Notes: generated by a model not told the origin, from the letters alone. Positions 33,415 to 43,090 are shown, numbered from the stretch's first letter. The stretch is 64,000 bases of DNA from an uncultured Methanomethylovorans sp. (GCF_963678545.1 NZ_OY782870.1:1488001-1552000); one strand, 5' to 3'. Made by a program: numbers and translations.

Positions 33415-35898
33415 ATGAAACCAAGTACAAAATGGTTTTTCTTCATATGCGTATATGTGATGCTTTTTGTATTTCTTGCCAATTCTATCCAAGATATCAA
33501 TTATTATGAGTTGGGTATCAATGATTGGTTAATTCTGTCCTTTCTCTTTTTGCCTTTAATCTTGACTGGTGCTTCTAAAGTGGGAACCATACGCAATTTG
33601 ACTGGAAGGCCATATGGAAAGAAATATTCTTTTTATGAATTGAAAACTGCTCTTGCAGATACTGACCTGGGAATCTGGGAATTAGATATGAACAAAGGCA
33701 ATCTCAACGTAAACAAACGTTGGGCATGCATGCTCGGATATGATCTTGAAGAAATAAAACCTCATATTTCTTTCTGGAACAAATTAACTCACCCAGACGA
33801 CTGGAAAAATCTCTTTTTTAATAGTAACCATGAAATAAAAGGCTTTAATGGCAATTTCCAACATGAGATCCGTATGCAAACTAAGCATGGCGTATGGAAA
33901 TGGATTGCTGTAAATGGTACTGTAATTCGCCATGATTCACAAGGAAGCCCTGTTAAGATAATAGGTACTCAGCTTGACATAGATCATATAAAGAAAGCTG
34001 AGAACGAGATAGCACATTCTGAGCATAAATTCAAAACTTTGTTCCATAGTGCTAACGACTCTATTTTTATTCAGGATATGGACATGATTATTCTGGATAT
34101 GAATAATGCTGCTTGCAAATGTTTGGGATATAACAGAAAAGAACTGCTTGGAAAAAAGCTACTTGAAATCACCTCCCCGGAATTCCTTTCAAAAGAACAG
34201 GAAATGCAAAGAGAATTGTTAAAGAATAGATATTCCGTCTACGAAACATCTTATATTTGCAATGATGGAGTTATACTTCCTGTTGAAGTTAGTAGTCGTA
34301 TAATATATTATGAGAATTCTCAGACTATTCTCAGCATTGCAAAAGACATAAGTCGCCGCAAAAGAGTTGAATCTGCACTGAACGAATCCGAGAACAAGTT
34401 CCAATACATTTTCAACAATGTGAATGATGAGATTTTCATGCAGGACATGAATTATAACTTGCTGGAAGTGAACCAGATTGCCTGCCAAAGACTTGGGTAT
34501 ACAAAAGAAGAGTTATTGAAACTTCGACCTGAAGATATTGAAACCCCTGACAATTCACCCCTCATAAAATCCAGGATGACAGCAATAAGCCATTTCAAAC
34601 ACGGAATATTTGAATCAGAGCACCTGCGTATAGATGGTACTACTTATCCTGTGGAACTAAGCATTAGTATTGTAGAACTCGATGGAAAGAAACGAGTATT
34701 AACAATTGCAAGAGACATTACTGAAAGAAAAGAAGCAGAAGCAGCTGTTCGCAAACATGAAATTGAAAAAGAGATGATACTCGACGGAATGGAAGAACAT
34801 GTTGTGTACCATGACATTGATATGAATATATTATGGGCCAACAAGGCAGGATGCGAGTTCTTCAATAGGGAACGCAGTACAATAATAGGCAAGCCTTGTC
34901 ATGAAATATGGCCAGTTGGAATTGAGAGCAATGGAAAAGATTCTAGCATAAAGGCCAATATCCAGGGTATTCCAAGAGAAATTGAAAGGTCCACGCCAGA
35001 TGGAAGAATATGGAGTGTGAAAAGTTATCCATTAAAAGAACCACATGGAGATATCAATGGTGGCATCATGATCACTCTTGACATTACTGAAAGGAAAAAG
35101 GCTCAGGAACAAATACAGAAATTCAACAGGGAGTTACTGAAGATCAATGAAGAACTCCAATCTGTAGACAGGATTAAAAATGAATTCCTGGCAAATCTCG
35201 GACACGAACTTAGAACTCCACTTAGCTCTATAATAGGATATAGTGAACTGCTGGATTCATTGACACTGGGAGAACTCAATGACGTACAGAAAAAAGCTTC
35301 TGAATCAATATATAGAAATGCTGAAAGGTTACGCAGTTTAATAGACTCCTTACTTTATCTAAGCTATGTAAATTCAGGAAAAATAGAATATAATTTTGAA
35401 CTTATGCACATTGGAAGTGCCATTGATGAAGCTCTTGCCAGAGTTGCAGGGGAACTAGAAGATAAAAGTATAACAGTCGATAAAAAAATCTCAAATCAGA
35501 TCTCTTTTATGAAAGGTGAACCTGCAAAGATCCAAGAATTGCTGCACAATATACTGGACAACGCCATAAAGTTCTCAAACAAAAATGGAAAAATAGAGAT
35601 TGACGTCCACTTAGAAGGAGAAAATTTGCTAATAGAGATTTCTGATAATGGGATTGGAATACCTCATGATGAAGTAAATAATCTTTTCACGCTTTTCCAT
35701 CAGGTAGATGGTTCTATGAAACGCAGACATGGAGGAACTGGAGTAGGGCTATATATATGTAAAAATATAGTTGCAGCACATAATGGTATGATATGGATTG
35801 TAAGTAAGGAAGGCAAAGGTACTACAGTACACATATCACTTCCTTTGAAGTGGAAAGCTGCAGACAGAAAAGAGTATATAGACCTCACTGACAATTAG
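33415..35898 (+). CDS. Membrane-bound multi-PAS histidine kinase
   Basis: 827 residues. Two N-terminal helices (WFFFICVYVMLFVFLANS and DWLILSFLFLPLILTG), then four PAS/PAC domains at about 80-195, 205-320, 330-440 and 450-555 (PAC ends such as IAKDISRRKR, IARDITERKEAE, ITLDITERKKAQ). HisKA follows with NLGHELRTPLSSIIGYSELL (phospho-His near 597), and HATPase with N box LLHNILDNAIKF, G1 ISDNGIGIP and G2 HGGTGVGLYICKNIV. No extracellular sensor domain, so the signal is probably cytoplasmic or in the membrane. No response regulator is adjacent. Confidence 0.94.
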   Translation: MKPSTKWFFFICVYVMLFVFLANSIQDINYYELGINDWLILSFLFLPLILTGASKVGTIRNLTGRPYGKKYSFYELKTALADTDLGIWELDMNKGNLNVNKRWACMLGYDLEEIKPHISFWNKLTHPDDWKNLFFNSNHEIKGFNGNFQHEIRMQTKHGVWKWIAVNGTVIRHDSQGSPVKIIGTQLDIDHIKKAENEIAHSEHKFKTLFHSANDSIFIQDMDMIILDMNNAACKCLGYNRKELLGKKLLEITSPEFLSKEQEMQRELLKNRYSVYETSYICNDGVILPVEVSSRIIYYENSQTILSIAKDISRRKRVESALNESENKFQYIFNNVNDEIFMQDMNYNLLEVNQIACQRLGYTKEELLKLRPEDIETPDNSPLIKSRMTAISHFKHGIFESEHLRIDGTTYPVELSISIVELDGKKRVLTIARDITERKEAEAAVRKHEIEKEMILDGMEEHVVYHDIDMNILWANKAGCEFFNRERSTIIGKPCHEIWPVGIESNGKDSSIKANIQGIPREIERSTPDGRIWSVKSYPLKEPHGDINGGIMITLDITERKKAQEQIQKFNRELLKINEELQSVDRIKNEFLANLGHELRTPLSSIIGYSELLDSLTLGELNDVQKKASESIYRNAERLRSLIDSLLYLSYVNSGKIEYNFELMHIGSAIDEALARVAGELEDKSITVDKKISNQISFMKGEPAKIQELLHNILDNAIKFSNKNGKIEIDVHLEGENLLIEISDNGIGIPHDEVNNLFTLFHQVDGSMKRRHGGTGVGLYICKNIVAAHNGMIWIVSKEGKGTTVHISLPLKWKAADRKEYIDLTDN

Positions 35899-36002
35899 AA
35901 GAACATATTATTATCTTTCTTTGCAGATAATGAATCCTTTAACATATGTTATAAAAATAAGGCTATGATAATGCATAATCATTGCCAAATTGGAGAGTTT
36001 AT

Positions 36003-37676
36003 TTGAACTGGACGACCGTTGGAATTGTATTATTTCTCCTGTACTGGATGTTCGTATCTCACCTGAACAGGAAGGGTATCCTTGAAAGACACAATATCAC
36101 AAGCTATGGCCCATTGCTAATGGTCAGAACTACAAGGGGACTGAAACTACTTGACAAACTGGCAGTTCCAAAAAGGGCCTGGAGATTATTTGCTGATATA
36201 GGCATACGCATGATGTTTATAGGCATGTTAGCAATGCTGCTTATTGTGATAGTTTCAGATATTGGCATGTTATCGTCTGTAGCTAACAATACAATGCCCG
36301 AACCTAGTAAGTTCAATGAGGCACGTAACATATTCCTTATTCCTGGTGTCAATGAGTTCATACCTTTTACATGGGGGTTGATAGCGCTTGTTGTAACTCT
36401 GGTAGTACATGAGTTCTCCCATGCAATCCTGTGCAGAGTAGAAAATATCCGGGTCAAGTCCATGGGTATATTGCTAGCCCTTGTACCAGTTGGAGGATTT
36501 GCTGAACCTGATGAAAAAGAACTTTTCGGTACTGAAGATTCGAGCAAAAGCGATGAAAATACTGTAGTAACAAATTCTAAAGCAGCTACACGACAGCAAA
36601 GAGCACGTATTCTTGCAGCCGGTGTCATGGCAAACTTTGTCGTTGCACTTCTTGCCTTTTCGCTGTTCTTCGGGCCAGTACTTGGTACCATTGCACCTAT
36701 TGGTAATGTGATGATAACGGAAGTACAAGGAGAGGCTGCTGATGCAGGGCTCGGCCCCCAGATGATCATCACTCAAATAAATGACAGACCAGTTGACAAC
36801 ATAATAGAAATGCTCGAGTATCTTGATACAATACCAGCCGGAGAAACGGTCAAGGTACAAGCTTCAAAGGATATGGTCACTTCGACATATGACATCAAGG
36901 TGGGATCTCCAGAAGAAGCCGTGACAGGCGTTCTTATACAGGATATAGTACCTGATTCTCCGGCAGAGGCAGCAGGCTTACAGAAAGGTATGAAAATCAT
37001 GCAAATGGACAATGTTCCTATGCGAAGTGTTTATGACTTCAGGTCATTTATGAATGCCACGTCTGTTGGCCAATCTGTAAAACTCTTGCTTGCCGATAAT
37101 ACATCAAAAACACTAGAAGTAACACTTCTGCTTGCATCTCACCCGGATGAAGGTGGCCAGAAAGGTTTCTTGGGAGTGTATACAGGCCAGGATGAAAATG
37201 TGATAACCAGTCTTGGAATCACAGTGGGGGAATTCCCTGCTACAACCTACCTCTCTTTGCTTAAGAGCATTCCTGAAATGTTAAAAGGAAGAGTAGGGTG
37301 GATAATCCTGCTTGGATTACCTATTGTAGGATTTGCAGGAGAAGGATTCCCTGGATTTAGCGGCATGCTCGCTAATTTCTATGCGCCTGCCGGATGGGCT
37401 GAACCGCTGGGAATAGGGATATTCTGGATCGCTAATTCCCTGTTATGGATCGGATGGCTCAATTTCTATGTGGGACTGTTCAATTGCCTGCCTGCAGTAC
37501 CTCTTGATGGAGGACACATATTCAAAGATTACACAAAGGCCTTTATTTACTGGTTGACAAAGAATGAAGAACAGTCACTTCGTCTTTCTTCAGCCGTAAC
37601 TGCAACATTCGCAATGCTGATATTCATGTCCTTTGCGTTCATGGTATTAGGACCTTATTTAGTACATGGTTTCTGA
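36003..37676 (+). CDS. Site-2 protease family membrane metallopeptidase with PDZ domains
   Basis: About 557 residues. Intramembrane zinc protease of family M50: HEFSH (LVVTLVVHEFSHAILC) near residue 136 and the second motif NCLPAVPLDGGHIF near 495. Two PDZ-like segments lie between (PQMIITQINDRPVDNIIEML; IVPDSPAEAAGLQKGMKIMQ). Multiple helices. The TTG at 36003 was chosen because GGAGAG lies five bases upstream; a TTG at 35982 would add seven residues without such a site. Such proteases cut membrane-bound regulators. It stands between a sensor kinase and a potassium channel. Confidence 0.9.
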   Translation: MNWTTVGIVLFLLYWMFVSHLNRKGILERHNITSYGPLLMVRTTRGLKLLDKLAVPKRAWRLFADIGIRMMFIGMLAMLLIVIVSDIGMLSSVANNTMPEPSKFNEARNIFLIPGVNEFIPFTWGLIALVVTLVVHEFSHAILCRVENIRVKSMGILLALVPVGGFAEPDEKELFGTEDSSKSDENTVVTNSKAATRQQRARILAAGVMANFVVALLAFSLFFGPVLGTIAPIGNVMITEVQGEAADAGLGPQMIITQINDRPVDNIIEMLEYLDTIPAGETVKVQASKDMVTSTYDIKVGSPEEAVTGVLIQDIVPDSPAEAAGLQKGMKIMQMDNVPMRSVYDFRSFMNATSVGQSVKLLLADNTSKTLEVTLLLASHPDEGGQKGFLGVYTGQDENVITSLGITVGEFPATTYLSLLKSIPEMLKGRVGWIILLGLPIVGFAGEGFPGFSGMLANFYAPAGWAEPLGIGIFWIANSLLWIGWLNFYVGLFNCLPAVPLDGGHIFKDYTKAFIYWLTKNEEQSLRLSSAVTATFAMLIFMSFAFMVLGPYLVHGF

Positions 37677-37703
37677 AAAAAGCTATCGTGGATGTGGTGA
37701 TAC

Positions 37704-38741
37704 ATGAAACACACGTATTTCTGGCGCATGACTGTCGCAAAATACATTGTTTCTTTAGTAATTGTGTTCACTGCATACATTTTTACTTTTATATGGATAA
37801 TGCGTATTGAAGGACAGCTGGCTTTTGCAAATATACCTAATGCCATATATTGGACAGCTTCCACTGTTACTACAGTTGGATATGGCGACATTGTTTTCAA
37901 ATCTACGATAGGAAAACTATTTTCTGTATTTGTGCAATTCTCAGGAATCCCACTTGTTTTTGGTTTATTATTTACATGGCTGCTTATTCCCTGGATGGAA
38001 AAAACAGTAAGACCAGCTATTCCTTTAAAAGTTTCCGAAAAATTGAAAGATCATACAATAATATGTGGCTATAATAAAATTGTTGAAACACTGATAGAAG
38101 AGCTACAGGAAAAAAACACTCCATATGTTATCATCGAGGATGATGATAAACTTGTAAGAACACTTATAAAGAGAAACATAGCCTGCATTTTTGGAAGTGC
38201 TTCTGAAGAAACCACACTTAAGAATGCTCATATTGACACTGCACGTTTTCTGATAGCCAATGAATCAGATGAAATGAATGCTACTATTGTCCTCACTGCA
38301 AGGACAATGTGTGATATAGATATAATATCCATTGTAGAGAACGTATCAAATGCCAAATATCTTAAATATGCGGGAGCTACACGCGTACTGTCTCCTAAAC
38401 AACTTTTTGGAGATTTTATTGGAAGAAAGGCAGCTGACCCGTTTGTAGGAAAACTGACTGGTGCTACCGAATTTTTCCAAGGTGTGAGTATTGTGGAATT
38501 ACCAGTATATCCTAAAAGTTCCCTGACAGGAAAAACACTGCGTAGTGCATCTATAAGAGAAAAAACTGGAGCCAATGTGGTAGGCGTATGGAGTGGAGGC
38601 AAACTTACATACGACATATCCCCAAATGAAAGAATAAGAGAAAATTCTGTATTACTCGCAATTGGCACTATGAGCCAGCTAGCAAAACTTAAAAAACTGA
38701 CCCAGGGATATCAGGAAAACAATCACGGAGAATCAATATGA
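37704..38741 (+). CDS. Two-helix potassium channel with RCK domain
   Basis: 345 residues. One helix (YIVSLVIVFTAYIFTFIWIM), the pore with selectivity filter TVGYGD (TASTVTTVGYGDIVFKS) near residue 55, a second helix (FVQFSGIPLVFGLLFTWLLI), then a cytosolic RCK/TrkA-N domain (DHTIICGYNKIVETLIEEL near 112) and TrkA-C (VSIVELPVYPKSSLTGKTL). This is the MthK/Kch layout. The RCK dinucleotide loop reads CGYNKI rather than GxGxxG. Overlaps the following TrkA-like gene by four bases (ATGA), so the two are made together. Confidence 0.92.
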   Translation: MKHTYFWRMTVAKYIVSLVIVFTAYIFTFIWIMRIEGQLAFANIPNAIYWTASTVTTVGYGDIVFKSTIGKLFSVFVQFSGIPLVFGLLFTWLLIPWMEKTVRPAIPLKVSEKLKDHTIICGYNKIVETLIEELQEKNTPYVIIEDDDKLVRTLIKRNIACIFGSASEETTLKNAHIDTARFLIANESDEMNATIVLTARTMCDIDIISIVENVSNAKYLKYAGATRVLSPKQLFGDFIGRKAADPFVGKLTGATEFFQGVSIVELPVYPKSSLTGKTLRSASIREKTGANVVGVWSGGKLTYDISPNERIRENSVLLAIGTMSQLAKLKKLTQGYQENNHGESI

Positions 38742-39424
38742 ACGCCGACAAAGGACATCTTATCGTCTTAGGATACGGTGATGTAGGGAAAAGAGTCGTA
38801 GAGATATTTAAAAGGAACAATCTGAATTTCCTGGTAGTGGATGCTCATCAGGAGATATTTGAGAAGGCGGATTTTAATTTTGTCGTGGGAAATGCGACTT
38901 CTGAAGATGTGCTTAAAGAAGCAAACGTTGAAAATGCTTCTACGATCATAATTTCCCTAAACGATGACAAAGATGTCATATTCGCAACGCTGATAGCCAG
39001 GAACCTTAACCCTTCGGTAACAATAATGGCAAGAGCTAATTCTTACAGATCGATCGATAAAATATACAAAGCAGGCGCTGATTATGTTCCATCCATCTCC
39101 ATTGTTACTGGCCAGATGCTTGCAAGAATGACATCTGAATGCGCAAAAGATGTATGCTCCCTAGAAGATGAGGACATCAGGCTATACGAAGGGATAGATA
39201 TTGAAAAACATCGCGTGAAAGATGGCGATCCACTTGCAGGGAAATCTGTTAAGGAACTGGATATCCGAGCAAAGGCAGGGTGTACAATAATAGGAATAGA
39301 AAGGAACAACAATGTTATCACGGATATCACTCCATCGCTTGTAATTCAATTAGGAGATGTGGTAGCTGTTGTAGGTGGTAAGGCAGAGATAACTGTGTTC
39401 AATAAAAAATACCTGAAGAGTTAG
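38738..39424 (+). CDS. TrkA/KtrA-type potassium-regulating RCK protein
   Basis: 228 residues, soluble. TrkA-N with the NAD-binding loop LIVLGYGDVGKRVVEIFKRN near residue 9, followed by VDAHQEIFEKADFNFVVGNA, and a TrkA-C domain (LAGKSVKELDIRAKAGCTII, VIQLGDVVAVVGGKAEITVF). Translationally coupled to the channel gene, so it probably supplies extra RCK subunits to the channel's gating ring or gates another K+ transporter. Confidence 0.88.
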   Translation: MNADKGHLIVLGYGDVGKRVVEIFKRNNLNFLVVDAHQEIFEKADFNFVVGNATSEDVLKEANVENASTIIISLNDDKDVIFATLIARNLNPSVTIMARANSYRSIDKIYKAGADYVPSISIVTGQMLARMTSECAKDVCSLEDEDIRLYEGIDIEKHRVKDGDPLAGKSVKELDIRAKAGCTIIGIERNNNVITDITPSLVIQLGDVVAVVGGKAEITVFNKKYLKS

Positions 39425-39436
39425 GTCAATGATATC

Positions 39437-40180
39437 ATGTATCCACTGGTATTTGCAATACTGATATTCTTCTTGTCTGTCCTGTTCTCCATGATCGGTC
39501 TGGGGGGTGCGATAGTATATGTTCCTCTTTTCTATTGGTTAGGAATCGATTTACTTAGTGCCATACCGATGGGTTTGCTGCTGAATACCGCCACATCTGC
39601 ATCTGCAGCCATTACATATCTACGTAAAGGACTTGTGGAACTTAGGGTAGCCATCCCATTCCTTATCATATCTATGATAGCTGCACCCATTGGTGCCTAT
39701 TGTACAAATATAATACCCACCAATATGCTGCTAGGGATATTCAGTATCATTATGGTACTTGTGGGAATACAGATGTTGAAACCTGAAAAAGAGATTTTGA
39801 TTGGGAGCCACGACCATCCTTTTTCTCTTCACCTTATTTTGGCGAGTGCTTTTATAGTAGGTTTTATCGGAGGGCTGTTGGGAATTGGTGGTGGTTCCCT
39901 AGTAATGCCATTACTTTTGTATTTTGGGTATGCAGTAAAGAAATCTGCAGCCACCTCCGGAATTATTGTATTGTTTACTTCACTTGCCGGACTTGTAGCA
40001 CACCTGAGTTTATGGCAACCTGACATGCAGCTTGTTATCTATATAACAATTGCAGCAATTTTAGGAGCACAGGTGGGTTCCTACCTCATGCACACCAGAA
40101 TGAAGCCAGAAACTCTTCGGAAAATGGTTGGCTTGGTGCTGTGGGTCATGGCTCTGAGGATGTTTGCCAATTTTATCTAA
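39437..40180 (+). CDS. TauE/SafE family membrane exporter
   Basis: 247 residues with about eight helices. Two DUF81 repeats: FLSVLFSMIGLGGAIVYVPL near residue 10 and AFIVGFIGGLLGIGGGSLVM near 138, the latter with the family's glycine motif. Members export sulfite, sulfoacetate or related organic anions; the substrate here is not known. It lies 12 bases after the TrkA-like gene and may be co-transcribed. Confidence 0.88.
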   Translation: MYPLVFAILIFFLSVLFSMIGLGGAIVYVPLFYWLGIDLLSAIPMGLLLNTATSASAAITYLRKGLVELRVAIPFLIISMIAAPIGAYCTNIIPTNMLLGIFSIIMVLVGIQMLKPEKEILIGSHDHPFSLHLILASAFIVGFIGGLLGIGGGSLVMPLLLYFGYAVKKSAATSGIIVLFTSLAGLVAHLSLWQPDMQLVIYITIAAILGAQVGSYLMHTRMKPETLRKMVGLVLWVMALRMFANFI

Positions 40181-40242
40181 ATTCATTTGGATGGAAAGCT
40201 TTAAGAATTTTATCGTAATCAGATGTTCCACAAGTGAGAAGT

Positions 40243-40331
40243 GGGCTCGTAGGGTAGCCAGGATATCCTAATGGGCTTCGAAACCATCGTGAAGATACCC
40301 ATTGACTCGCGTTCGAATCGCGGCGGGCCCG
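40243..40331 (+). tRNA. tRNA-Arg (anticodon TCG) with a 15-nt intron
   Basis: Acceptor GGGCTCG/CGGGCCC (one G-U), anticodon stem ATGGG/CCCAT, T arm TCGCG-TTCGAAT-CGCGG, discriminator G. Between the stem halves lies CTTC-GAA-ACCATCGT-GAAG-ATA: a 4-bp helix CTTC/GAAG flanked by two 3-base bulges (GAA, ATA), the standard bulge-helix-bulge for archaeal splicing endonuclease. Cutting after the second base of each bulge removes 40282-40296 and leaves loop CTTCGAA, anticodon TCG. Confidence 0.9.
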
Positions 40332-40332
40332 C

Positions 40333-41181
40333 CTAACTTTCACTGAAGTTGGTTCTACAAAGAGGCAATTTTCCACAATAGAATACTTGCCCATAATCAC
40401 CCTTTTTCTCAAATGTGAAAACAAGAGGATTAACCTTCACTCCTTCTTTGATTGCGTGGCTAAAAGCAGCAGCAAAGTCCGGATCTATTTTCTCATGAGC
40501 CCAAAAGCATTGTGCTTCCCGCCGGAAAATCAATACTATCATGGTGGCATTATCTCCGGCTTGTAAGGCTTTTATAAGCTCTTCCACATGCCTTCTTCCA
40601 CGACTAGTAGGAGCATCAGGAAACATCGCTTTGCCATTTTCAGCAAAGGTGCACCCTTTTACTTCAACCCATGTCCTATTGCCTGCTCCCTCAACCAGAT
40701 AATCCAGCCTGCTCTCTCCAAATATCTGCTCTGGAATTATCTTTTCAATACTTCTCAGGCTTTCTATTATCCGGTTCTCCAGAACCCACGTGGAAATATA
40801 TCTATGATATCCTGAATGAGTAAGAATGAAATTGTCTCCTACTTTCCCTCCAATGAGATCCCAGCCTGTTTTTCTGCTCTTCCCGTTAGCCCTTTTCAGA
40901 AGGACACGATTTCCAGGAAAAAGTATATCCTCAAGTCTTCCAGGGTCATGGATATGTACTTTTTCATCTTTTAATTCTATAGGAGTAACAATGTCCACTA
41001 TCCCCAAAAACCTGTTTGGCCTGCAAATTAAAATTCCCTCTGCGTCAAGAGGAATATCAAGCACATGTTTTTTGTCAAGTTTCTCTTTGTCAACAGGCTC
41101 TATATTCGCCCGGTCAAACCTCTCCATTGCATTAGTAAAAACGCTATCCGTGCTGTGAATATCATCAACTGTTTTGACCAT
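40333..41181 (-). CDS. sfsA: SfsA family protein (sugar fermentation stimulation homologue)
   Basis: About 282 residues, some 45 longer at the N-terminus than E. coli SfsA. The family core shows HIHDPGRLEDILFPGNRVLL near residue 78, LIGGKVGDNF, RLDYLVEGAGNRTWVEVKGC near 158, and TFAENGKAMFPDAPTSRGRR. This is a restriction-endonuclease-like fold; nuclease or DNA-binding roles have been suggested, but function is unsettled. The gene ends one base after tRNA-Arg on the opposite strand. Confidence 0.9.
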   Translation of the reverse strand: MVKTVDDIHSTDSVFTNAMERFDRANIEPVDKEKLDKKHVLDIPLDAEGILICRPNRFLGIVDIVTPIELKDEKVHIHDPGRLEDILFPGNRVLLKRANGKSRKTGWDLIGGKVGDNFILTHSGYHRYISTWVLENRIIESLRSIEKIIPEQIFGESRLDYLVEGAGNRTWVEVKGCTFAENGKAMFPDAPTSRGRRHVEELIKALQAGDNATMIVLIFRREAQCFWAHEKIDPDFAAAFSHAIKEGVKVNPLVFTFEKKGDYGQVFYCGKLPLCRTNFSES

Positions 41182-41298
41182 CACATTCTAAAACTATGAT
41201 TAAGCCTATATACTTTTGTAGCATAGACCCGCAAGTCCATTGAAAAAGAGAACATGTTTTTATTTTCATAAAAAGCTTATTTTGAATATTAATAGGAG

Positions 41299-41847
41299 AT
41301 GAACATTGTGTGGATTAAAAGAAGCATGGTTCTGATTCTGGTGATTGTTGCGATATTCTTTGCCGGATGTACCGAAAAACCCATTGAGAATGCAACTTCG
41401 GGAGCAGAGGAAGTTGCTTCTGAAGGAACACTTAACTCTACTGAATGGAATAACAAAGGTGTTGACCTTTTTGTCTCCGGCAGATCTGAAGAAGCAATAC
41501 AAGCTTACGATAAAGCCACAGAACTTGATCCGCAGAATGTCTATGCATGGTATAACAAAGGCTATGCATATTCTTATATGGGAAAATATAAAGAGGCATT
41601 AGACGCATATAATAAAACTATAGAGATAAATCCACAAGATGCAAATACATGGATTACCAAAGCTGATGCCCTAAATAATCTTGGAAGATATGAAGAAGCT
41701 ATAGAAGCTTATGATAAAGCAATAGAACTTGATTCTCAGTTTGCGTATGCATGGTATAACAAAGGTGTCGCCCTCGATAAACTTGGAAAACACGATGAAG
41801 CACAATTATGCTATGATAAAGCAAAGGAATTGGGATATACTGCATAA
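41299..41847 (+). CDS. TPR-repeat lipoprotein
   Basis: 182 residues. Signal sequence with lipobox (LVIVAIFFAGC, Cys near residue 24), a short Ser/Thr/Glu linker, then about four tetratricopeptide repeats (TEWNNKGVDLFVSGRSEEAI, AWYNKGYAYSYMGKYKEALD, TWITKADALNNLGRYEEAIE, AWYNKGVALDKLGKHDEAQL). Anchored on the outer face of the membrane and expected to bind other proteins. GGAG precedes the start. Abundant type in Methanosarcinales. Confidence 0.9.
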   Translation: MNIVWIKRSMVLILVIVAIFFAGCTEKPIENATSGAEEVASEGTLNSTEWNNKGVDLFVSGRSEEAIQAYDKATELDPQNVYAWYNKGYAYSYMGKYKEALDAYNKTIEINPQDANTWITKADALNNLGRYEEAIEAYDKAIELDSQFAYAWYNKGVALDKLGKHDEAQLCYDKAKELGYTA

Positions 41848-41863
41848 TATCCCTCATTCCATC

Positions 41864-43090
41864 TTATTCATTGCTAACTAATTCAACTGCTCTATTCATA
41901 TGATAGATAGCGGAACTTGAATAAGACAACCACTTTTCAGTATTTTGAGGATTATTAATACCAGCTTTAAGGTCATTTGCGATCAAGATTGTGTATTGCC
42001 CCACATAGTTTAAATCAGCAAGATAGAACACCCACTCTGACTGTGCCTCTTGAAACATAGGTGATACAATATATTTGCTGTTATCTGCCAGTGCTTTCTG
42101 TGTATCATCCGTAATTTTTTGCCCAACCGTAGCTAAAGAAGCATAATCGGCCTTACTCATAGCCACGGATATCTCATCAAAATCGTTTTCCAGTAATGTT
42201 GAATAATGAGCAACACTTCCAATCCACGCATGGTCAGTATTCCAAATTCCAACAACTTGAGTCACACCATCCCATCCAAGTCCTAAAACATCAAATCTGG
42301 ATTTATTCTGGAGAAGGAAATTGTTACCTCCGGTATTGTATATACCCAATTCAGCAGATCCATCTAAGTCCCAATCACCTACTATCGGCTCAGTACCTAC
42401 CCAACCGAATCCCACAATATCAGCCGAATTAGTACTGGTATTCCACAGAGCCCATGTGCCTTCATTATTGTACACACCGACCTCATCAGCACCGTCTCCG
42501 TTCCAGTCCCCTACTACAGGAGTGACACCAGGCCATCCCAGTCCAATTACATCTAATTCTGAATCAGTCAGGATATGGAAATTATTACCTGCAGTATTGT
42601 ATATGCCTACCTCAGTAACTCCATCAGCATCCCAATCGCCGACCATCGGTTCAGTACCTGCCCAGCCGAATCCCACGATATCTGCCGAATTAGTACTGGT
42701 ATTCCATAGGGCCCAGGTACCTTCGTTGTTGTATACTCCTACCTCATCAGCACCATCACCATTCCAGTCTCCTACAACTGGCGTAACGCCCGGCCATCCA
42801 AGACCTATGAGATCAAAGCTGGAATAGGACTGAAGCAGGAAATTATTGCCCACAGTATTGTATATGCCTAATTCAGTAACTCCATCAGCGTCCCAATCGC
42901 CTACTATCGGCTCAGTACCTGCCCAACCAAAACCTACGATATCTGCCGAATTAGTACTGGTATTCCACAGAGCCCAGGTACCCGCATTGTCATATACGCC
43001 TATAGATTCAGCTGAGACAATGCCTGCAGTTATCATCACAACACACAACAATATACCAAAATAGACTAATCTACTTAATTTGATTTGCAT
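41864..43090 (-). CDS. Secreted surface protein with three 87-residue FG-GAP/VCBS-like repeats
   Basis: About 408 residues. Signal peptide (LVYFGILLCVVMITAGIVSA), then three near-identical 87-residue repeats, each made of two halves with an Asp-rich loop (GDWDADGVTE and GDWNGDGADE) that could bind calcium, as in beta-propeller FG-GAP repeats. The last half-repeat is degenerate (VVGIWNTDH). A C-terminal helical part of about 115 residues (SVAHYSTLLENDFDEISVAM onward) follows. The ATG at 43090 follows GGTGAT. Probable cell-surface protein; ligand unknown. Confidence 0.82.
   Translation of the reverse strand: MQIKLSRLVYFGILLCVVMITAGIVSAESIGVYDNAGTWALWNTSTNSADIVGFGWAGTEPIVGDWDADGVTELGIYNTVGNNFLLQSYSSFDLIGLGWPGVTPVVGDWNGDGADEVGVYNNEGTWALWNTSTNSADIVGFGWAGTEPMVGDWDADGVTEVGIYNTAGNNFHILTDSELDVIGLGWPGVTPVVGDWNGDGADEVGVYNNEGTWALWNTSTNSADIVGFGWVGTEPIVGDWDLDGSAELGIYNTGGNNFLLQNKSRFDVLGLGWDGVTQVVGIWNTDHAWIGSVAHYSTLLENDFDEISVAMSKADYASLATVGQKITDDTQKALADNSKYIVSPMFQEAQSEWVFYLADLNYVGQYTILIANDLKAGINNPQNTEKWLSYSSSAIYHMNRAVELVSNE
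42218..43000 (-). repeat. Three tandem 261-bp in-frame repeats
   Basis: GCCGAATTAGTACTGGTATT recurs at about 42423, 42684 and 42945 (plus strand), an exact period of 261 bp (87 codons). The high DNA identity points to recent duplication or recombination, and copy number may vary between strains. Confidence 0.85.

Noticed and set aside
42321-42827. 168-codon frame opposite the repeat surface protein
   Set aside because: It arises from the antisense of the 261-bp repeats and is Pro/Ser/Thr-rich with no other support.
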